A DNA stretch of 64,000 nucleotides, from contig CM067531.1 in assembly GCA_034509925.1 (NCBI GenBank), positions 10,696,319 to 10,760,318 on the forward strand. The letters are read 5' to 3'. This document shows, piece after piece, positions 37,438 to 52,400 of the stretch. The stretch is from Hirudinaria manillensis (taxonomy: Eukaryota > Annelida > Clitellata > Hirudinida > Hirudinidae). The notes under the pieces are model-generated. The model was not told the origin of the DNA. It searched no databases and saw only the letters and a program-made list of their open reading frames with translations. Position 1 is the first letter of the stretch. Each line of letters opens with the position of its first letter. The position numbers and the translations under genes are program-made.

Positions 37438-40400
37438 TCACCAGACCATGAATTCAAATCTTAGCAATAAAAACTCAACAAAACAGCACAAATATAAAAT
37501 GAATTTAGAGCAGAAAACAACAAAACAGCTAGAATCTTGGTCGGGATCTTTCTTGGGATCCTCTTTGGGGTCTTCTTTGGGATCTTGGTTGGAAACTTCA
37601 CAGGTACATCCGATATCGTTAAGGTGGTTGCAGCTTCCTAAACCCCATCCCGCATGATTACATTTGGCAAGTTTAAGTTCGGATCCATCGCACTTTGCTG
37701 AGTGCATCCAAATCTTACCCTCGCCATTGTCAAAGTCTCCTTAACAGTTGAATGTCATCATTTGCAAAAAATTATTATGACACTTTGATTTTCTGTTCAT
37801 TCAAAAGTTTGTATTTCTTAATTTATACTATTTCATTCGAAATAAATCGGTAACAGCCTGCGTTCGTTCTCGGAATAACCGATTATCCGAAATTATTCTA
37901 CTTTTTTTGATCCTTCGAAAAATTAAACGAAGCATTTCATCCACAGTAAATGGCAATTATTATTTTGCAACTTTGTTTTTTCGACCAGGACATTACGTCC
38001 TATTAGTAAATTCAATTGTTTAGCATAGCTGCTAAAAAATGTATTTCGCTTTGGTGCAAATGAACTCCAAAGTTTTAGCAGTATGTAAACATAAAACATT
38101 GGCATAAACTTCCTTTTTAGTTTAGTTATGGGTATAGGAAAACTGCATGAGAATGAGAAGTAGCAGGTTAAAGCCACCAGGAAGTCGAATTAGTTATGCC
38201 AAATGATACCTCAATAGGTACCTGTACATGTCATTAGTTATTTGAATGCTCCTAAAACAAGAAATCCCCTGGAAGAAATTATCCGCCAAGATTGAGGGAG
38301 GAATCATTTCTCGACAAACAACAACTAACAGTTAAATCTACTATCTCTGAGAGCTCAATATTAAATTACTTAAATTGCACTTTAAAATATTTAATATTAA
38401 AATGTAATAACAAAAGATTAAAGGTTCCAGCTCTGCAAGAATATCACAAGGTTACCAGAGTTCAGTGGGCAAAAACAATGTTATCAAAGGAGGTTACATC
38501 AACATACGTTATGGTCATCAGTTTTTTTCTGTCACAACCTTAAAGATAACAAGAGACATTTTTTTACAGAAATCACGGGACTGGAAAAGTCATGGTTTGG
38601 ACAGAAATTTAACAAGGTAACAGATGTGAAGTTTCTCAAGGAAAGGCAAACAGAAAATATTATCCAAACGTTGGCAAATATTCTCCTGATCTTCGAGAGG
38701 AAATGCGGTTTTTATTCCATCAAAACAAAGTTCCCATCCATATTTCGAAACTGACAAGAAACTTCTTCAAGAAGAAAAGCATTAATGATTTGAGTTGGCC
38801 AGCTTTTTCACTTCAATTGGGTTGAAACTGCTTTTAGACCACCCAATAATCTTATAAAATTTATTTTTAAAGGTTCATATGAACTTCAAAGTAAGTATAT
38901 AAACATGAAACAATGACAAAAAATTCCATTTTAGTGTATTAAAAAGAAAAAAATTATAGATTAATGACAGAGGTAGAAGTAAAACATTGTCTGAAAATGA
39001 GAGGGGACATGTAGCAGCCTTCCAGAAAGCTAATTATTCCAGCCAGATGACTGCCAAAGAGCTCAATAGATATATGTTATTTCGAATTATTTGAATGTTC
39101 CTGAAGCTTATGGAAGCAAGAAATCTCCCCGAAGAAAGAAGCTGTCCACCGACCAAGAGTGACTGTTATGAGGAAAGTATCATCAGGTAGATTTTCTGCA
39201 AACCAGCTGAGAACAGAATTAAATTTAATTTCATGTAAAAGCGCAGAATTAAATTACTTGATGGCCGCAGCATTTTAAAGTATGAAAAGAGATTAAAAGT
39301 TCCAGACCTGCAAGAGCATCTTCTGCGACAAATTTTTTATTTACAACTGTTAATATTTGTGGTTCTAATCTGATTTTTATAAATAACTGGAAAAAGTTGA
39401 AATTTTAATAAATTTTATGGTATATTTTTTTAAAATGAAAATGTTATATTTTGCAGGTGAAATGCCTCTGTAATTTGTATTGAGTGAACTAGAAGTTAAC
39501 GGATTCTGAACATATTTATCAAGGACAAGTTATGCAGGGAAAAAACATATTGGAGACATGACAAATATCAACATTTTAAATGTCACATACGTGTTCATGC
39601 AACGAATGATGAGGTCTTTAAGAGAAATGGAGAACACAACCATGCCATTATCAGTGCCAAGGTGGAAGCAATGAAGGTGGCGAATTTCATGAAAGATAAG
39701 GTGAAGTCAAGTTAAATAGCCCATAAAGGATCTTCAGTGATGCCTTTGTCAGACTTTCACAAGTGGCAACTGGTAAAATGCCTTTTGTGGAAATAATAAA
39801 AAGGAATATCAGCAAAGCAAGATGGCAAGCTGAATGACCCTGCTGAATCTCGTCATTAACTGAATTTGTTATTCCTAAAGATTTTCAGAGCTCAAAGGAA
39901 ATGAATTTTTGATTTCCAACATAAGCTAAGGTGCAAATTATTTTCTCTTTTAAAAATTACAAAGTAATGAATTTTCCGTAAAACTATATTGGGCAGAATT
40001 TATTAAAGGGTTGAATTCTAAGCACTAAAAACAGCACCAAATTATGAAATTAAAAACTCATTTTGGAATAAAATTTCAGGTGTATTTAAATTCGTCTGCA
40101 TTGGTCTTTCAAAATGCCAGCCCTTAAACGGGACGGGTTGCCATTCGTTATGCTACTGAACATGTGCCCCCTAGGCTCCTGCCGCCTTTACCAGCGTTTC
40201 TGTTAGCTGTCCGACAACACCTTATGATCACAAATATCATACCAGTGTACAGTTCGGACGACAAGAAGTTGTCGCCACTTAGATCCAGAAAGAAGTTCCG
40301 AGCGCAGAAAGAGATTGACGAGTTACTAATTGCATGCCAGAAAGCCATAGTTGACTCACGAGCAATGTGGCAAAATAATGGATGAGTGAAACATTCACTG

Positions 40401-43400
40401 AAACTCATTGGCAGCTAATTAACTTTTGCCAGTCACTTATCCAACATTAGTAAAAACAGTCCATGTCTTAATTTCTGGAAACACGGTCATTGGCGGTTGT
40501 CATCTCATAAAAACAGTTTGCATTAGAATCTCTAAAATTTTAAAATATTATACCTTCCTGTCTTGGCAAACATATCTTTAAATTACTGCTTATGCAACTG
40601 CCATTCCTGAAATTAAAAAAACATATATTGGAAACTGGAAGTGAAAAAATGTAAATGTATACTTAGAAAAAGTGGAAATAATATGTACAAATAACATAAG
40701 CGACCATCAGTAAAAGGAAACATCGATGGAGGTTATACTAGAACCAAAATAAAGCATAGTATTAAGATTTTATAATTCCAACATCTCCACTTGGTGGAAC
40801 TCATGCAGTTCTACAGGTAGGCAATTTCTGTCCCCAATGTCATTCTCTAATGCTTTGGTTTTAGTCGAAAACCAGGATTCTTGCTAAGATCTGCTTCTTT
40901 CTCTTTGTCGCAATAAAGTTTTAGTGTTATTGGATCACCGACTGAGCACGGAGCTGCCTGACAAATCACAAACAAATCATTAAAGATCTTTCTATTCAGT
41001 GTTCGATTTCTTCAAGGTCTTTCTTCTACCTTTGGATGTGTTTCTTGAGCAGCATCAGAATCAAACTCAGATTCATCATGTGAAACACTGTGCCGGCATA
41101 TTCTCCCCATTTCAATGGGATTTTCAAGAACTTATTTTCATTTTTAATCAATGACTCCATTGCTCTTCAGATTCTCAGAAAGATGATTATTGACAAATTC
41201 TAAATCATTGTCCTAAACACTTTTATTTTCACGTTTGTCTGATTTTCAACTGGAAACTTAAATTCCTCGAATCTCTCAATGACTAATGACTTTGAACCCA
41301 CAAAACATACAAAGCAGAACCTACTCTAGTCGCAATACTGGGTCACTCTTGAAAAATCTTGAGGTGAATAAATTCGAATACAGCTTAATCATTTACACTA
41401 AGATGTTGCTTTCAAATTTATTTTGAAGGCAGATGATGCAGTTTCGCATTTCTTTGTTACTTTGGCAACCGAAGGTTTCAGGCCAAGATTAATCACGGCA
41501 AGCGTTCTCTTGTCAAGATCCGGATCTACGTTTTGGCCCTCTCACGGTTCTATGACGACGGTGAAGTTGGCAAACTTTCGGCAAACTTTTTGAACGCCAA
41601 TATCTCCGGAACGGAAAGAGCTAGAACCAAAATTCTTTTTTTAACTGATAGATAATGTTCACGGAAATTATGTGGACATAATAAAAAAAATTTATCTTTA
41701 ACGGGAAATTTAGTACAAGTGGCCGATGCTCAAAGCCGATTTCCAGGAAAACGGAGCTTTGTGCGAAAAATCGACAAACGAATTCAGAATCTGCATTGAA
41801 TTATCTTTCTAAAAAAATACGTTTCGACATTTCGCCATCGGTCAGAGTACCTCAAAATTAATTCTGAAAGCTCCCTAAAATTTGTTTACATTGCGAACCG
41901 AAGACAACGAATGCGCTAAATTTAACAAATATTTCCAATTTTAACAAAAGATATATAGCAGAAATAGTTCATATCACTACAATATGACATAATTTGGTTA
42001 GAAAATTTTTTTAAATTATCGTTAAGCATCTTTTGCTTGAGCAGGCTGATGTCGTGCATGTCACCAAAGTCACAAAATGAGGCAGCGCAGTCAAATCCGA
42101 CTTTGTGCGAAAAATTCATCAATACATTTTAAAAGAACGCAGAAAGACCTTTCAGAAAATATACGATACAATTATGTGGCATCGGTTTAAGACGCTCTAT
42201 GACCTTATTATAAACGTTTCCCAGCAACCCACATGAGGTCATTCCATCGTTAGGCAAGCTGTCCTCTTCTCACTATGATTTGTGCCAAAAATCTTTTTAT
42301 GCATTCTTATAGCACGTTAAAATATCTTCCAGAAAATGTAAAATACAATGCTGGCGCTCCGGTATAAGGCGCTCTATAACCTTATTATAAATGCACCATA
42401 AATTCTAAGATCTTTTCTTTTCATCGTTTGGGGCTCTTCTCACTCGTCACACTGGTTTGTGCGAAAAATTGACTCTACTATTTCGATAGCATTTTCAAAG
42501 ACCTTTCAAAAAATCTACAACACAACTATAGCGGACCGGTACAAGGCGCTCTACAATTTTTTTTAATACTGCTCCTTAACTGCTCACACCTTTTCTTTCC
42601 ATCGTTTGACGCGCTTTCCTCACGTCACTCTGATTTGTGCCAAAATTCTATTTACACATTTCAATAGCTACTTCAATGGGCTTTCAGAAAATCTACAAAC
42701 AAGTAACAGCACCCCTGTGTAACACTTTCTGTAACCTTATTAAGCCTCTCACATCTCTCTATCTTCGCTTTCAATCGTTCGTCGTGTTGTTCTCTCGCTA
42801 CTCTGTTTTGTGCGAAAATTTGAGTCTAATATTTCAATAGAGCTTTCAAAGACCTTTCAGAAAATCTATAACACAACTATAGCGGACCGGTACAATGCGC
42901 TCTGTAATCGTTTTAAAACTGTCTCCAACTGCTCAAATCTTCTCTTTCCATCGATTTGCGCGCTTTCCTCACTTCCTATAATTTGTGCTAACATTCTATT
43001 TACACATTTCAATAGTTGCTTTAATGGGCTTTCAGCAAATCTACAAAAAAATTACAGCACCTCTGTGTAAGATTGTCTATAACATTATTATACGAGCCTC
43101 TCAGAACTCTTCTCTTTCAATCTTTCGTCGCTCTGTTCTCTCGCTACTCGGCTTTGTGCGACAATTTGATTCTAATATTTCAATAGAGTTTTCAAAGACC
43201 TTTCAGACCTATATTATGGTATATATAAGGTATTGTATAGGCAATTCGCCTACATAAAGCTTTCACATATAAAAGCTTGCCTAAATTCTACTGCCAAATG
43301 TCGAAAGGTCTAAAACTACCACCGATCTCCACACTTTATCTATCTAATTTGACTGAGAAAAAGAAATGCTTTGTTATAGAGGACATATCTTTTGTTCGTT

Positions 43401-46400
43401 GTCATTAATTGGGTATCATTTATATGATTCGGATAAGTAAAGATTAATAGAAGAATTAAGAATTTTGCCATCAAAAATACTAACATTAAAATAATTTTCA
43501 TGCTTTGCTTGGTGAAATCCAGACTTAAGCAATTGCTTTGTTTTACTTAGCTGATAATTGACGTTTAAATGTTCAGATATATGAAACTTGCATAAAGCTA
43601 GCCGGGCGAAAATTACCATTGTTAAAAAGCCTAGATATTACGCAGCTGGGCAATAATCGAAGCAGCAACTCAAAATCTAAAACTCAACTATATTTAACAA
43701 TTTACGTCTCATTCGATTCACAATAACCTAAACTTTAACAAAAATTAACTGTCACTCATATTAAACTTTAATCAATACCTCAAATACCACGAACATTAAG
43801 AGTTTACATCTTTAAACCCTTTGAAATGCATTAATAACGGAGTTATCAAACAAACTTTAAATTACAGCAACAATAACTTTGAAATTCATTTATGTCATAG
43901 ATTTCGGCCTAACTAAGCTTTTGATACATTTCCAGTAAATGTAGCAGGCATTAAGTAAGAGTTTTTGAAGAAAAATAATATCGAGTTATTTGAATTTCAA
44001 TGAAGGGACGCGATCCATTTTAAGTCTCAAATTAATATATTGAGACGGTTTTCTGGGCCCATTTTTAGATATGTTGTGTATTAATCATATATCTCTCCAA
44101 TACCAAACTTTCGGCTCCAAATTTGTTGTGGTTTTAAAGTAAATTGGAAATAACAAATCATCGCAACTTTTGAGAATCGAGTTCGGCGATCAAGTCCATT
44201 GACTCGGATCTGCGCCCTATAGGCTCTTTTTCTCAATTACGAAAATTATAAAAAAATTAAATTCAAAATAATTTTGGCAATAGGTTAATAATAAGAAATA
44301 TGAATGACAAAGCCGAAGTTGGGACTTCTAAAGTGAATAGTTTTTCTTATAATCTCGTAAATATAAAATGGACGCGAAACTCTAAAAATTCAAAAACCTA
44401 AAGTTTGATAAAATATATGATAAACTATCTTCAAAAAGTTCATTTTGCTATCAATAGCAAACTTTTGTGGTAAAAATGAGCAATTTTGCATATGTTCTTT
44501 ATAGACGACCCCTGACATGTTTTGAAAACAATTCGTCGGGAACCGGCCTGATAAATTTAAAATATGAAGTTTATTCAAAACTAATATTATATAACTCAAA
44601 ATAAAGATTTAATTGTCAGTAATGTTTTTCTAAAATTAATTTTACTTGAAATTTATTATTAACGAAATTAGGAAACATAAACCTTTATTTTCATTCTCAT
44701 AATTTTGAAATGTAGGTATATCATTCATCTTAGTACAAATAAGCTTTTGAAATACTTTTCAAAGCACTTAACAAACATTAAATGGGAGTTTTTGGCCGAA
44801 AAGACTAAAATAATAGCGAGTTTTCTGAATTAAATTAAGCGACGCGATTCGTTTTAAGTATCGAATTAATGTATTAAGACGGTTTTCTGACCCAATTTTC
44901 AGACATGTTGTGTCTTAATAATGTATCTGTTCATTACCAAATTTTCGGCTCCAAATATGCTGTGGTTTTAGAGTAAATTGGAAATAACAGATCATCGCAA
45001 CTTTTGAGAATCGAGTTCGGCGATCATGTCGAGATTACAGAGCGCCTTGTACCGGTCCGCTATAGTTGTGTTGTAGATTTTTTGAAAGGCCTTTGAAAAT
45101 GCTATCGAAATAGTAGAATCAATTTTTCGCACAAACCAGTGTGACGAGTGAGAAGAGCGCCAAACGATGAAAAGAAAAGATCTTAGAATTTATGGTGCAT
45201 TTATAATAAGGTTATAGAGCGCCTTGCACAGGGGCGCTAGCATTGTGTTTTACATTTTTTTGAAAGGTCTTTGAATGTTCTATTGAAATATTGGAATCAA
45301 AATATGGCACATATCAGAGCGCCATGAAGAAAGCGCTTCAAACGATGAAAAAAGAAGATGTGAGCAGCTGGAGACAGTTTTAAAACGATTACAGAGCGCA
45401 TTGTACCGGTCCGCTATAGTTGTGTTGTAGATTTTTTGAAAGGTCTTTGAAAGCTCTATTGAAATATTAGACTCAAATTTTCGCACAAAACAGAGTAGCG
45501 AGAGAACAGCACGACGAACGATTGAAAGCGAAGATAGAGAGATGTGAGAGGCTTAATAAGGTTACAGAAAGTGTTACACAGGGGTGCTGTTACTTGTTTG
45601 TAGATTTTCTGAAAGCCCATTGAAGTAGCTATTGAAATGTGTAAATAGAATTTTGGCACAAATCAGAGTGACGTGAGGAAAGCGCGTCAAACGATGGAAA
45701 GAAAAGGTGTGAGCAGTTAAGGAGCAGTATTAAAAAAAATTGTAGAGCGCCTTGTACCGGTCCGCTATAGTTGTGTTGTAGATTTTTTGAAAGGTCTTTG
45801 AAAATGCTATCGAAATAGTAGAGTCAATTTTTCGCACAAACCAGTGTGACGAGTGAGAAGAGCTCCAAACGATGAAAAGAAAAGATCTTAGAATTTATGG
45901 TGCATTTATAATAAGGTTATAGAGCGCCTTATACCGGAGCGCCAGCATTGTATTTTACATTTTCTGGAAGATATTTTAACGTGCTATAAGAATGCATAAA
46001 AAGATTTTTGGCACAAATCATAGTGAGAAGAGGACAGCTTGCCTAACGATGGAATGACCTCATGTGGGTTGCTGGGAAACGTTTATAATAAGGTCATAGA
46101 GCGTCTTAAGCCGATGCCACATAATTGTATCGTATATTTTCTGAAAGGTCTTTCTGCGTTCTTTTAAAATGTATTGATGAATTTTTCGCACAAAGTCGGA
46201 TTTGACTGCGCTGCCTCATTTTGTGACTTTGGTGACATGCACGACATCAGCCTGCTCAAGCAAAAGATGCTTAACGATAATTTAAAAAAATTTTCTAACC
46301 AAATTATGTCATATTGTAGTGATATGAACTATTTCTGCTATATATCTTTTGTTAAAATTGGAAATATTTGTTAAATTTAGCGCATTCGTTGTCTTCGGTT

Positions 46401-49400
46401 CGCAATGTAAACAAATTTTAGGGAGCTTTCAGAATTAATTTTGAGGTACTCTGACCGATGGCGAAATGTCGAAACGTATTTTTTTAGAAAGATAATTCAA
46501 TGCAGATTCTGAATTCGTTTGTCGATTTTTCGCACAAAGCTCCGTTTTCCTGGAAATCGGCTTTGAGCATCGGCCACTTGTACTAAATTTCCCGTTAAAG
46601 ATAAATTTTTTTTATTATGTCCACATAATTTCCGTGAACATTATCTATCAGTTAAAAAAAGAATTTTGGTTCTAGCTCTTTCCGTTCCGGAGATATTGGC
46701 GTTCAAAAAGTTTGCCGAAAGTTTGCCAACTTCACCGTCGTGCTGCTGCTGAAGCTTCAACGACTGAAGCTGTAACGCTTCTAATGAGATGAGTGGCACT
46801 TTCAATCAACCCAAAACAAAAATATACGTCAATCGAATGCGGAACCTTACAAATGTAGTTTATTGGCGCTGAGCCCATAACCTATTCTATATTTTCATCA
46901 ACGCAGCTGCGCAGACCGAATTTTCTATCGCCCCGCCTCTCGGCTGATGAATTAGCCCGCCGCCACGGTGGATTAACGAGACCGGAGATCACCTTCTTTT
47001 GACATGGCCTCATTGTTACTCGTGTCCGTCCTCCCGTGGAACCATAAGGTATAACGATTCCTTCAAGGTGATGACTTATGTCGACGTTGAAATAAGTACC
47101 AAATCCCGTCTCTTACCACTTTCAATTAACACATGGGAGTGGCACTTCATCCCTTCTATGAAGAGCAGAGATGGTCCGGCCTACGAAAGGATGTCCCTTC
47201 TCGGCATTTGACATCGCTTTTTACAGAGTGTGCAAAAAACTAAATCTTCCTGTGCTTAGTAATTGTGAGTTTGCTTTGGATACTGGCGCTTTGTGGCCTC
47301 TCACACTTCTCAGAGGAGCCGATTGCGGCCACGTGTACCGACCTTTGGCAAGGGCGTATGCACAAAAGCTAAGCACATGGTGCAATGTCTCGGTTCCATC
47401 GAAGAGTTCGCACTTTTGAATTTTCCATCTTTTTGCGATCGAACCTTCCTTCTTAATCTAAGAAGTGATTTCGCGCATTCTAACGTTAGCAGAGTTATTG
47501 AGCACTGCGTTTGCAGTTTTAAGAGTTTGTACTCTTCTGAACTATAAACCTTGTTAGCAGTCTCCAAAATCGAGACTCACACTCCTGACATAGAGGACAT
47601 CCGAATATGGCCATGTCCTGATGTGCCGATTGATTTTGCTCTCGAGATCCTCGAACTGATCGCTGCTAGACCAATCTCATGGATGGTTAACGGCCAAAGA
47701 ATTCTCGAAATGAGCACAAACTGCAACAACCAAACCTTAAAAAAGTGAGGACTTATATTTAAAGTAACAACTAATTTATTTTGGGCATGGCATTATCGTA
47801 AAATTAGAAAAGAGTTAATGAAGCTTAAATTATTGAAAATGATTTCTAAAGCAAGTGTTCAATATAAAATGAAACGTACCTGAAACCTAGTTCAATGCAG
47901 ACAATTCTACAGCCATGGATAGTAAAATGGTTTTGACAGACTGTGCCCCATTCTCCTTCATGATAAATCTCTAATCGACCTTTACTTGAAGTTAGGCCCA
48001 CAAGACGAACTTGGGACTCTTCTGTTGGATCGTAATAAGTATTATTTGTTAGAAAACTTTAACAAATGTATCACAGAATCGGCACCTTGCGATGAAGAAA
48101 GAGTTACAAACGAAATAAAAACAACAACGAGAAAGTTCAAGAAAATATGTTTCATAACTTTTCACGTTAAAGTTAAATCATGCAACTGTCAAAATATAAA
48201 GTTTCGGTAACCAACGTAACCAGACTTTAATTTTACTGCGGAATTTATTTCGTAAATTTTTAGGAACAATTTCTCAGTTAAAAGAGTATGACAATAAAAT
48301 TGTCAAATAAATAAATTAATTAATTAGGAAAGATTATTACCTATTACTAAACCAAGGTGAATATTATATCTCCTTTGGATCCGGATATCTTTTTACGTCA
48401 CATTAAATAATGTGCTAATGAATGTAGCTGCTGTAGATACTGGTTGTAATGTGAAAACAGTTTCAGGATATGAGTTTCGGTGAGAATAGGTCACGGTAGG
48501 TTCGAGTCTGATGAGACTCTGTCGTTGAAAGCCTTACGAAGGATGGTGTCGAAAATGTTTGCTCAGTCCGTTGGCTATGGGGCGATGAGCCCAGATTGGA
48601 GGTCCTGCTAGCTTCGTCATCCGGATGAAGGTGCTTGTTGCTTGAATAGTTCACATGAAGGCTGATGCAGCTCTGTACTCAGTTGACGGAAAACGTCGTT
48701 GAGGAGCTGATGATGATTTTGATATGTCGTGATGTTGTAATGATCGTTGATGAGAACAATTGGATGGATGTCAATCAGGAATGCCTGACCCAGATTGTTT
48801 CTAATTTATTTTATTTTAACATTTTGATTTGTGGACAACGCAGTTAAACTTGCGAGCTCTTCCCCTCATAAAAACGAATCGCTGGGCTGAGCAAACCCCT
48901 TCGCGCGGACCACTTAGGTCAACGCGATCAACAACCTATTGAATTTTTTCTAGTTGGTGCACTTACTAACGAACTTTTCCCGAAGTATACACTTCGAATC
49001 GCCAAGCTTTTCTCCCTATGAAAACAGTTTTAGTATTAGTGGCTTAAGAAATAATTAAACAATCAAGTAATAATTGATAGTTTTCACCTGATTACCGTTA
49101 AGGAATAAATTTGTCATATGGCCAAAACCTCGATTACCTAATCGTTAAGTAATCGATTCGACAGTACAAGTGATAGTACCATGTACTAACCATCAATAAA
49201 AATAATTAATGGAGCACCAGCAAAATATTTCTTCAACCAAACGTTTTCCAAAAGGGCCTTAAAGTTTATAATAAGTTTCTTCCAAGAGTGCAAGAGAATT
49301 ACTGGGCACTCACTAATATTTCGACCAGGTTTTTAATGAACAAGCTACTTGAAAATTTCACCAAAAAAAAAATCTTTAAACAATTTCCGATTACCCGAGA

Positions 49401-52400
49401 TTTGTACTGATTGTTTAGAAAAAAATATTTAGCAAACACAGCCTTAAATATCCATTTTGAACAGCTTAACACATTTACGAGCCAAATAAAAAAAACGAAC
49501 ACCGATCCAATCACAAATGAAAGAATACAAAAAATAAAAGTAGGCTTGCTGAATAGAGGAAGAGATCTTGGAAATCAGCTTCGAACAAGGAAACAGTCCC
49601 ACTGGAAATAGCTAAGAATTAAAATAACAAAATGTACGAACATATTCTCCTAAATGAAATCAACCAATAATAAAGGCTATATTTTGATTCCCTAGCAGAA
49701 GAGCTAAGGCAGGGCGTGCGTTAAGTACAAGATCATATGTTACGATCACGTTAGACTTATTATTATTTAAATAAAAAAAATAAATAACTGATATAACTAA
49801 ATTAACATCAATCACCTTGGATAGAATGGCACGAGCACCCAACGTCCATCTCGTGAGTGCAGTTAACCTGACCCCACTGCGAATGTGGACAATCACCGAA
49901 TGCCTTTTCTGTGCCATCGCAGCTCACGTTGGTCAACCACTGACGACCAGGGCCGGGTTCATAGTCGCCTGCATATGACTTAATTTATTACTTAATTTAT
50001 GAATTAACTCATGAATTAATTTATAAATTAACTTGTGAATTAATTTATAGCTTAATCGTTCAATCAACATCCTATTTATATCGAACTCTTCAGAGTTCAA
50101 GTCCTGCTTGAGTTCCAAAAGCTCGAGTCAAACATCTGTACCAACGTGCCAAGACACGTTTTTTAAAGAAATTAGCATTAAAAACATTTAAAATATAAAT
50201 AAAGTCGCTTATATGATTTGGAAACAAAAAGCATAAAAAATGGAAATTATTGTAATTTATAAATGCTTTTATTTTGTGAATTTTTATTTAAAATAAATTA
50301 AATTAAATTAATTAAATATTTTTTTAATTTAACACCTTCGATGAGTTTTTCTCACTTGTCTTTCAGCTGTCCACACCATTGCATGGTGCTCCCTTAATTC
50401 TTGACTTAAGTATTATTATATTATATTATATTATATTATATTATATTATATTATATAAGCCTAAAATAAAACACCCAACCATCGCCTTTCTTGGAACAAT
50501 CTGGGTTGTTGGAAGCCAAGCAGTCTCCTTGCCTTGAACAAACAAAAACAATTGTCCATTACAAATTATACAATCGCTAGTGTAAGTAAAACTTAAACTA
50601 AGATCGAACAAGTTAAATATCAACGAGTAAATTAAAAGTAAAAAAAAAGAATAGAAAAAATATAAATATAATAATTAAAATATATTTATATAAAATATAA
50701 ATATATTATAATAATATATGCCTTGTTGAGGCAGTAGTAACACCAAGAGCGTCTAGTTAATTTCCCTGCTAATAAATTATGTACGAAGGGAAGGGTCCCA
50801 TTGAAGCACCACATTAAGTCTTGTTGCAATATAGGCAGAACTCAAAACAATTATTTAATTGATTAAATTTAATTTACCTATTTTAATTAAAAATTCACAA
50901 AACAAAAACATTTATAAATTACAATTTTAATTTCCAATTTTATCGAAATCTTCCAAGATGGTTTCCAAGATGGCTACAATGAATGTTAGTAACCTGAAAC
51001 CCAAATAGATGCAGACCAAGGTACATCCGTGCCTATTGAAGCCATTTTCACAAACTGTTCCCCACTCTTTACTATGATAAACTTCCAATCGGCCTCGATA
51101 AGGCGTCTTGCCAACAAGACGAAGTGTGTATTTCAAGCGTCCATAAAAATCTTTTATCAAAAATGATTCTTAGAAAATGGTTGATAAACAATGCTCGATA
51201 ATATGCCTGTTAACATTTTGAATGGCTTTAAGTAGTTTATACTTTTTACTGGACTGTTTATCATTTCAAGCTATACATTCCTGCATCTCCCAGCGGATTA
51301 ACTTAAGTATCTAATTAATTATCATCTCATTAATGGATATTCATTGATTCAATTACCCTGATGAGGCGCACACACGCATCCGACACCCTGGGATTGTGAA
51401 CATTTTACTTCACCAAATGGAAGATGCTTGCACTCGGAAAATTTCGATTCCACTCCACTGCAATTGACTCCGTCAATCCACATGGAAGCAGTTCCAACGT
51501 CGAAGTCTTCTGCAATTTCGAATATACACGTAATCTCGACAAATAAAATTTCATATTATTTCTTATCGTTTTACAGAATATAGATTTTAAACATTCTGCT
51601 GTATATTGTTCCATAATTACCTTCGCTATGCTAATTGTTCTACAATCGAAAGACAATGAAACAGAGAAAATTTTCTCAGCGAAATTCGTGGAAATTGCAT
51701 TTAAATATTGAAATTATAAATTACGTCATAAGCAATGGAGCATTCTGTCTAGAAGAAATAAATCATACCATCTTGTTTTTTCAAGCATTTGGAAGGCAAA
51801 GTGCTTATGCAGGTACCGTTCCTTAAAACGGATTGAAAATTTTATAAATATTATTCTATATAAAAAAAATGGCACCCATTTGTGGTTAACCAAGTTTCGC
51901 GAGATGCAAGTTCAAGACATTCAAAATGTCGACTGCGATCAAACATTTTCCCAAAGAATTGTTATAATTCCGGCGTAGTATTTCAATGTCATATGATTGA
52001 GAAATCAACCCGAATGCTTCAGCCATTATGAAAACTCGGTTTATATTTATTTAATTATTTATTTTAATCAATTGCATGATTTTTAAACGGTATAAAATGG
52101 CAAGACGATAAAGTTATCAGATTAAATTCTCACGGATGACCAAGCTGTTTGCAGATAAGGAAGCATACGAAGGGCGTAACACCGTCGGCACAAACACCTC
52201 CCCATCCATTTTTGTGATCAACCTCGAGGCGACCTTTGAATGGACTGTGGCCGACAAGACGGAATTTGTATTGTCCAGAGTAGAAATCTTTTAGGGGAAC
52301 ATAAAATTAAATATTAAAATATTATATAATAAATAAAATATTAAATATTAAAACAAAGCAACAAGAAAATCCTAGACAGAAAAAGGGAAGAGAAGAAATT

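Larger units (their letters stand above)
41556..46740. mobile_element. Foldback-type transposon with long inverted repeats built of ~175-bp units
   Basis: Positions p on the left and 88296-p on the right are reverse complements from 41556/46740 inward to about 42840/45456. This gives arms of at least 1285 bp that look nearly identical: one mismatch was noted near 42443, and the same 66- and 67-codon frames occur on both sides. Further in, to about 43210 and 45045, the arms remain related but differ in unit order. From 42150 the left arm is a tandem array of seven units about 175 bp long (markers at 42150, 42330, 42501, 42679, 42855, 43028 and 43199), which alternate between two variants. The 1.8-kb centre has two diverged direct copies of a segment about 835 bp apart. 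No transposase ORF is present. Long repeat-built inverted repeats without coding capacity are the hallmark of foldback elements such as Drosophila FB. No clear target duplication was seen. Confidence 0.82.
37740..47879. other. Last intron of the SRCR gene, filled with transposon debris
   Basis: About 10.1 kb separates the first and last exons of SRCR4. It contains two Tc1-like relics, a FLYWCH relic, a 5.2-kb foldback element and unidentified broken coding sequence, listed separately. The missing 53-base middle exon of SRCR4 should lie here. Confidence 0.7.

Noticed and set aside
41556-46740. Matching 66-67 codon frames on both arms as possible small genes
   Set aside because: They are identical because the arms are inverted copies, and they cover the ~175-bp repeat units.
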